A stretch of 7,084 nt of DNA from Streptosporangiaceae bacterium (GTDB lineage: Bacteria; Actinomycetota; Actinomycetes; Streptosporangiales; Streptosporangiaceae). The stretch is from NCBI GenBank assembly GCA_030039095.1, contig JASHQP010000633.1, positions 1 to 7,084 on the forward strand. The letters are read 5' to 3'. Below the pieces are notes generated by a model. The model did no database searches. It had not been told where the DNA came from and saw only the letters and a list, made by a program, of their open reading frames with translations. A program made the position numbers and the translations under genes. Of the stretch, positions 4,620 to 7,084 are shown piece by piece (the stretch's first letter is position 1; the number at the start of each line of letters is the position of its first letter).

Positions 4620-6113
4620 TCAACCGTGCCACGACGACGTCCTCGTGTGGCCGATCACCACTGAACCCGCCGCCGCCGCGACCGACACGAGTGCGACGGC
4701 GGCAACGAACGCGACATGCGTCGTGGTGGCCCAGATGCCGTCCGGCAGCCCGAGTACCACGGCCAGCCCGCATGCCCACGCGCCTGCCGTGGTGGTTGGC
4801 AGCCAGTTTCCGGTGATCAGCGCGATGCAGGGGCCGACGATGAGCAGGCCGATGAGGATCACGTGGTGCCCGGCCGCGGCGTCGGCGGCGGCGACCACGG
4901 CAGTGGTGATCATGCTGACGGCCCAAAGCCGCCGGACGGGCCACTGGGGGACCAGGGATGCCCGCGCGGGAACGGGGGCGGCCGCCGGGGTGCTGCGTGG
5001 CCTGTGGCCGTTCAGGGAGACTTGCGTCGAAGCATCCCGAGCGCGTCTGGCGGCCGCGGGCCGCATGGCGGTCAGGAGGACCAGGAAGGAGAGCAGTCCG
5101 AGGCCGACAACCAGGACGCTGTCGCCGGATGTTGCGTTGCCGCTCACGACCAGGCTCACGGTGAACGCCGCGTAGGCGGCGATGATGACGGCGCCCTCGC
5201 GGCGGCCGAGGCCCCGGTCCCGCCAGGCCAGCACGAGGACCGCCAGGGAGAGACCGGCGTACCACGCGGTGACGAGCAGCGCCTGGCCCGATGGCCGCCC
5301 GAGGCCGAGCAGGGCGCCGGGGAGCAGGAGCCCGGCGACGACGTTCAGGGTGTTGCTGTTCAGGGCGGTGCTCAGCGTCGCCGCCCCCCGGCCCCTGCCA
5401 GCCAGGTAGAGCGCGGCGACAGCGTTGGGGAGGCTGGTCACGGCGGCCAGCACCAGCCCGCCGGTGATGATCTGCGGGACTCTCAGGCGCTGACCGAGGC
5501 TGGAGGCGGCCCGCTCCATGGCCACGCTCGCGACGATGACCACGCCCAGCGCCACCACAGCGGTGATCGCGTCCGGCCAACGCCCGCGGCTGGGCCTGAT
5601 GGCATCCTGAAGTTCGGCTTCCTCCTCGCTGACGGCCGAAAGCAGCCATGCGCGCCACCGTGCGGGCAGCCGATGCGCGCCGGTGCCGAGCACGAACAGG
5701 TACCCGGCGAGGACTGCTACCGCCAGCCCCAGGCCAGCGGATGCCGGCACGGTTCCGCCGACCACCAGAACGCAGATCAGGGCCACCGAGAGAGCAACGA
5801 TCCCGCTGAGGAGGACGGCCTTGCGGTCCAGCCCGATGCGGCCAGCGACGACGGCTGCCAGGCCCAGCAGCGCGGCGAGGTTGAACACGTTGGATCCGAG
5901 GATCACCCCCGCGCCGATGCGCTGCTGGTGGCTGGTCAGGGCGCTGATCGCCGAGCTTATTTCCGGCGCGTCGGCGGCCAGGGCCGCGACGATTCCCAGC
6001 AGCGCCTCGGAGAAGCCGAGCCGTTCGCCGATCCGCTCGAGCCGGGATACGAGCAGCCAACTGGTCACCAGGCTGACCGCTGCGCCAGCAGCGAAGGCGG
6101 CCATGGCCAGCAC
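4620..6113 (-). CDS. CaCA-family sodium/calcium-type exchanger fused to a C-terminal membrane module
   Basis: The 497-residue protein carries both alpha repeats of the Ca2+/cation antiporter superfamily. Alpha-1 spans about 33-84 (GFSEALLGIVAALAADAPE, then GVILGSNVFNLAALLG). Alpha-2 spans about 212-266 (VPQIITGGLVLAAVTSLPN, then LNSNTLNVVAGLLLPG). A charged cytosolic loop (VSEEEAELQDAIRPSRGRW, 161-179) separates the two halves, as usual. The exchanger core ends near residue 350. An Arg/Ala/Pro-rich linker leads to an extra block (about 396-490) of four hydrophobic segments containing LIGLLIVGPCIALITG and LGLPDGIWATTTHVAF. I associate such modules with membrane-sensor regions of actinobacterial signalling proteins (from memory). 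The family exchanges Na+ or H+ for Ca2+, but here alpha-2 has Asn where acidic ligands are expected, so ion specificity is open. The GTG start at 6113 has a GGGAGGA site seven bases upstream. It lies between kdpD and kdpE and is coupled to kdpE. Confidence 0.85.
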   Translation of the reverse strand: MLAMAAFAAGAAVSLVTSWLLVSRLERIGERLGFSEALLGIVAALAADAPEISSAISALTSHQQRIGAGVILGSNVFNLAALLGLAAVVAGRIGLDRKAVLLSGIVALSVALICVLVVGGTVPASAGLGLAVAVLAGYLFVLGTGAHRLPARWRAWLLSAVSEEEAELQDAIRPSRGRWPDAITAVVALGVVIVASVAMERAASSLGQRLRVPQIITGGLVLAAVTSLPNAVAALYLAGRGRGAATLSTALNSNTLNVVAGLLLPGALLGLGRPSGQALLVTAWYAGLSLAVLVLAWRDRGLGRREGAVIIAAYAAFTVSLVVSGNATSGDSVLVVGLGLLSFLVLLTAMRPAAARRARDASTQVSLNGHRPRSTPAAAPVPARASLVPQWPVRRLWAVSMITTAVVAAADAAAGHHVILIGLLIVGPCIALITGNWLPTTTAGAWACGLAVVLGLPDGIWATTTHVAFVAAVALVSVAAAAGSVVIGHTRTSSWHG

Positions 6114-6120
6114 TATGGAA

Positions 6121-6127
6121 TCCTCCC
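6121..6127 (-). promoter_or_regulatory. Ribosome binding site deciding the exchanger start
   Basis: On the minus strand GGGAGGA lies seven bases upstream of the GTG at 6113-6111. It favours GTG over the in-frame ATG three codons later (6104-6102). Confidence 0.75.
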
Positions 6128-6139
6128 GTCAACGCAGAA

Positions 6140-6160
6140 CCGCAGGTCCCCGCCCTGCGG
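6140..6160 (-). other. Stem-loop in the exchanger leader
   Basis: CCGCAGG (6140-6146) and CCTGCGG (6154-6160) form a perfect 7-bp stem with a seven-base loop. On the minus-strand mRNA it would end 12 bases before the ribosome binding site. It could affect translation of the exchanger or be structural noise in GC-rich DNA. Confidence 0.4.
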
Positions 6161-6173
6161 GCACTGCGCCGAC

Positions 6174-6222
6174 CAGGCTTCCCGGCTCACCTGAAACCCT
6201 ATTTTAAAGGGCCGGAAGCCTG
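6174..6222 (-). other. Long imperfect inverted repeat after kdpD (attenuator, terminator or operator)
   Basis: CAGGCTTCC (6174-6182) pairs with GGAAGCCTG (6214-6222). After a single bulged C at 6183, GGC (6184-6186) pairs with GCC (6211-6213), giving 12 pairs. The 24-base loop is AT-rich and holds the candidate -10 at 6201-6206, plus a small nested CCCT/AGGG pairing (6197-6200 with 6208-6211). It lies about 50 bases downstream of the kdpD-type stop and about 60 bases upstream of the exchanger start. It could end part of the kdpD transcripts, or be a palindromic protein-binding site over a promoter. Confidence 0.5.
6201..6206 (-). promoter_or_regulatory. Candidate -10 for the exchanger-kdpE unit
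   Basis: On the minus strand this reads TAAAAT, within the only AT-rich stretch (TTTAAAATA) of the intergenic region. It matches the -10 consensus at five of six positions. A transcript would start near 6194, giving a leader of about 80 bases that contains the 6140-6160 stem-loop. No convincing -35 is found, so an alternative sigma factor or an activator would be needed. Confidence 0.35.
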
Positions 6223-6270
6223 CCAGCCAGCGCGTCAGGCGCGGTCTGGCGGACTGGAGGCCGTGGCGGC

Positions 6271-7084
6271 CTAAGGAATCTCCGCGTGCCCGCCGCGATC
6301 TCCGTCGCCGGCCTGGGCGAGCGACGGCGCTGCGGGCTCGGCGCGCGCCGCGGACTTGGCGGGTTCGGCCGGCTTGGCGGGTTCGGCGGGTTCGGCGGGC
6401 TCGGCCGGCAACGAGATCGTCATGGTCAGCCCGCCGCCCGGGGTCTCCTCGGGCTCGAGGCTGCCGCCCATGGCCTCGGTCAGGCCGCGGGACAGCGCGA
6501 GCCCGAGGCCGACGCCGGTGGTGTTGTCGGTGTCGCCGAGGCGCTGGAACGGCACGAATACCCGGTCCCGGTCGGCCTCGGGGATGCCGGGCCCGCGGTC
6601 CACGATGCGCAGTTCCACGCGATCGCCGAGCGCGCTGGCCCGCAGCAGCGGCGGTGCCCCTGCCGGTGAGTACCGCAGCGCGTTCGCCGTCAGGTTTGCG
6701 ATGACCCGTTCCAGGATCGCCGGATCGACCCGCACCTCGGGCAGGTCCTCCGGCATCTCCACGGCGACGAACCGGGCCGGGGGGCCGAGGTCGTCCAGCG
6801 ACCGGGAGATGACCTCCTCCAGGTCGGTCGGCCTCGGGAACAGCGCGAGCGCGCCAGCCTGGAGCCTGCTCATGTCCAGGAGGTTGTCGACCAGGTGCGC
6901 GAGCCGGTCCAGGGACTCGTCGGCGGTCGCGAGCAGCTCGTCGCGGTCCTGCGGCGACCACTGGACGTCGTGCGACCGCAGGCTGGTCACGGCCGCCTTC
7001 GCCGACGCGAGCGGCGTGCGCAGGTCGTGACTGACGGCCGCGAGCAGCGCCGTCCGCATCCGGTCGGCCTCGGCGATGGGCCGG
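6271..7084 (-). CDS. kdpD: KdpD-type sensor histidine kinase, C-terminal part (cut by window end)
   Basis: About 271 residues are visible, from the right edge to the TAG at 6273-6271. They begin just before the dimerisation domain (IAEADRMRTALLAAVSHDLRTPLASAKAAV), whose His (codon 7029-7027) is the phosphorylation site. The wording of this H-box and LVDNLLDMSRLQAGAL is characteristic of KdpD. The ATP-binding domain has the N box (ERVIANLTANALRYSP), G1 (DRGPGIP), F box (FVPFQRLGD) and G2 (TGVGLGLALSRGLTEAMGG). The N-terminal KdpD, USP and membrane domains lie beyond the window, so the assignment rests on the kinase core and the nearby kdpE. After the core, a tail of about 45 residues is rich in Ala, Pro, Glu and Lys (repeated AEP/AKP units) and is probably disordered. 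The next gene on this strand is the cation exchanger, not kdpE as usual. Confidence 0.88.
   Translation of the reverse strand, partial: RPIAEADRMRTALLAAVSHDLRTPLASAKAAVTSLRSHDVQWSPQDRDELLATADESLDRLAHLVDNLLDMSRLQAGALALFPRPTDLEEVISRSLDDLGPPARFVAVEMPEDLPEVRVDPAILERVIANLTANALRYSPAGAPPLLRASALGDRVELRIVDRGPGIPEADRDRVFVPFQRLGDTDNTTGVGLGLALSRGLTEAMGGSLEPEETPGGGLTMTISLPAEPAEPAEPAKPAEPAKSAARAEPAAPSLAQAGDGDRGGHAEIP
6349..6411 (-). repeat. 9-bp tandem repeat encoding the Pro/Ala/Glu tail of KdpD
   Basis: Seven 9-bp units run in phase with the reading frame. Read on the plus strand, the clear ones are GGCGGGTTC at 6358, 6376 and 6385, with variants at 6367, 6394 and 6403 and a degenerate unit at 6349. Each encodes three residues (mostly EPA or KPA) in the C-terminal tail. 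Such repeats can expand or contract by slippage without breaking the frame. Confidence 0.75.

Noticed and set aside
4612..6132. Second minus-strand frame overlapping the exchanger
   Set aside because: Arg/Gly/Ala/Pro-rich translation in a shifted frame, a codon-bias shadow of the exchanger gene.
4716..6194. Long open frame on the plus strand (492 codons) opposite the exchanger
   Set aside because: Low-complexity Gly/Gln/Asp/Arg product with no motif. The minus strand encodes membrane helices and both alpha repeats with a good ribosome binding site.
6258..6272. AGGCC/GGCCT hairpin at the kdpD stop codon
   Set aside because: Five-bp GC-rich stem of the kind expected by chance at this composition, with no U tract. 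The larger 6174-6222 structure is the better terminator candidate.

Overview
This is a high-GC chromosomal window from an Actinomycetota-type organism. Supporting signs are strong G/C bias at third codon positions, GTG starts, GGGAGG-type ribosome binding sites, long open antisense shadow frames, and a KdpD/KdpE pair and small tail-anchored protein of actinobacterial style. The genus cannot be fixed from the sequence. No tRNA, rRNA, IS element, CRISPR array or phage gene was seen.

Left part (1-1536). The 5' end of an FAD-dependent monooxygenase-like gene runs left off the window. It is divergent from a TetR-family regulator. The 120-bp gap between them carries three tandem 15-bp units, each with the palindrome GAAT-N4-ATTC, which look like the operator array of the TetR protein. 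An Lrp/AsnC-family regulator follows and overlaps the tetR end by 14 bp. A GC-rich hairpin with a short T run closes this unit.

Middle (1583-3855). A small 74-aa protein with one C-terminal membrane helix appears to be leaderless. Next comes a 624-aa APC-superfamily transporter of the KimA (YdaO) potassium-importer type, with a C-terminal universal-stress-like domain. A 16-bp perfect inverted repeat with a further inner stem follows it. This sits between convergent genes and overlaps the stop codon of the gene on the other strand, so it is probably a bidirectional terminator.

Right part (3854-7084, all minus strand). In transcription order: the 3' part of a KdpD-type histidine kinase (cut by the window end), a 157-bp gap with stem-loops and a candidate promoter, a CaCA-family cation exchanger fused to an extra C-terminal membrane module, and a KdpE-type response regulator 4 bp behind the exchanger. 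The exchanger therefore splits the usually adjacent kdpD-kdpE pair. With the convergent KimA-like gene, the right two thirds form a cation (K+ and Na+/Ca2+-type) homeostasis locus. No kdpFABC pump genes are visible.

Most worth a second look: the 15-bp operator array; the exchanger, whose inferred ion-binding residues are asymmetric (acidic residues only in the first alpha repeat) and whose gene lies between kdpD and kdpE; and the KimA-like protein, with substitutions at several recalled K+-site positions.
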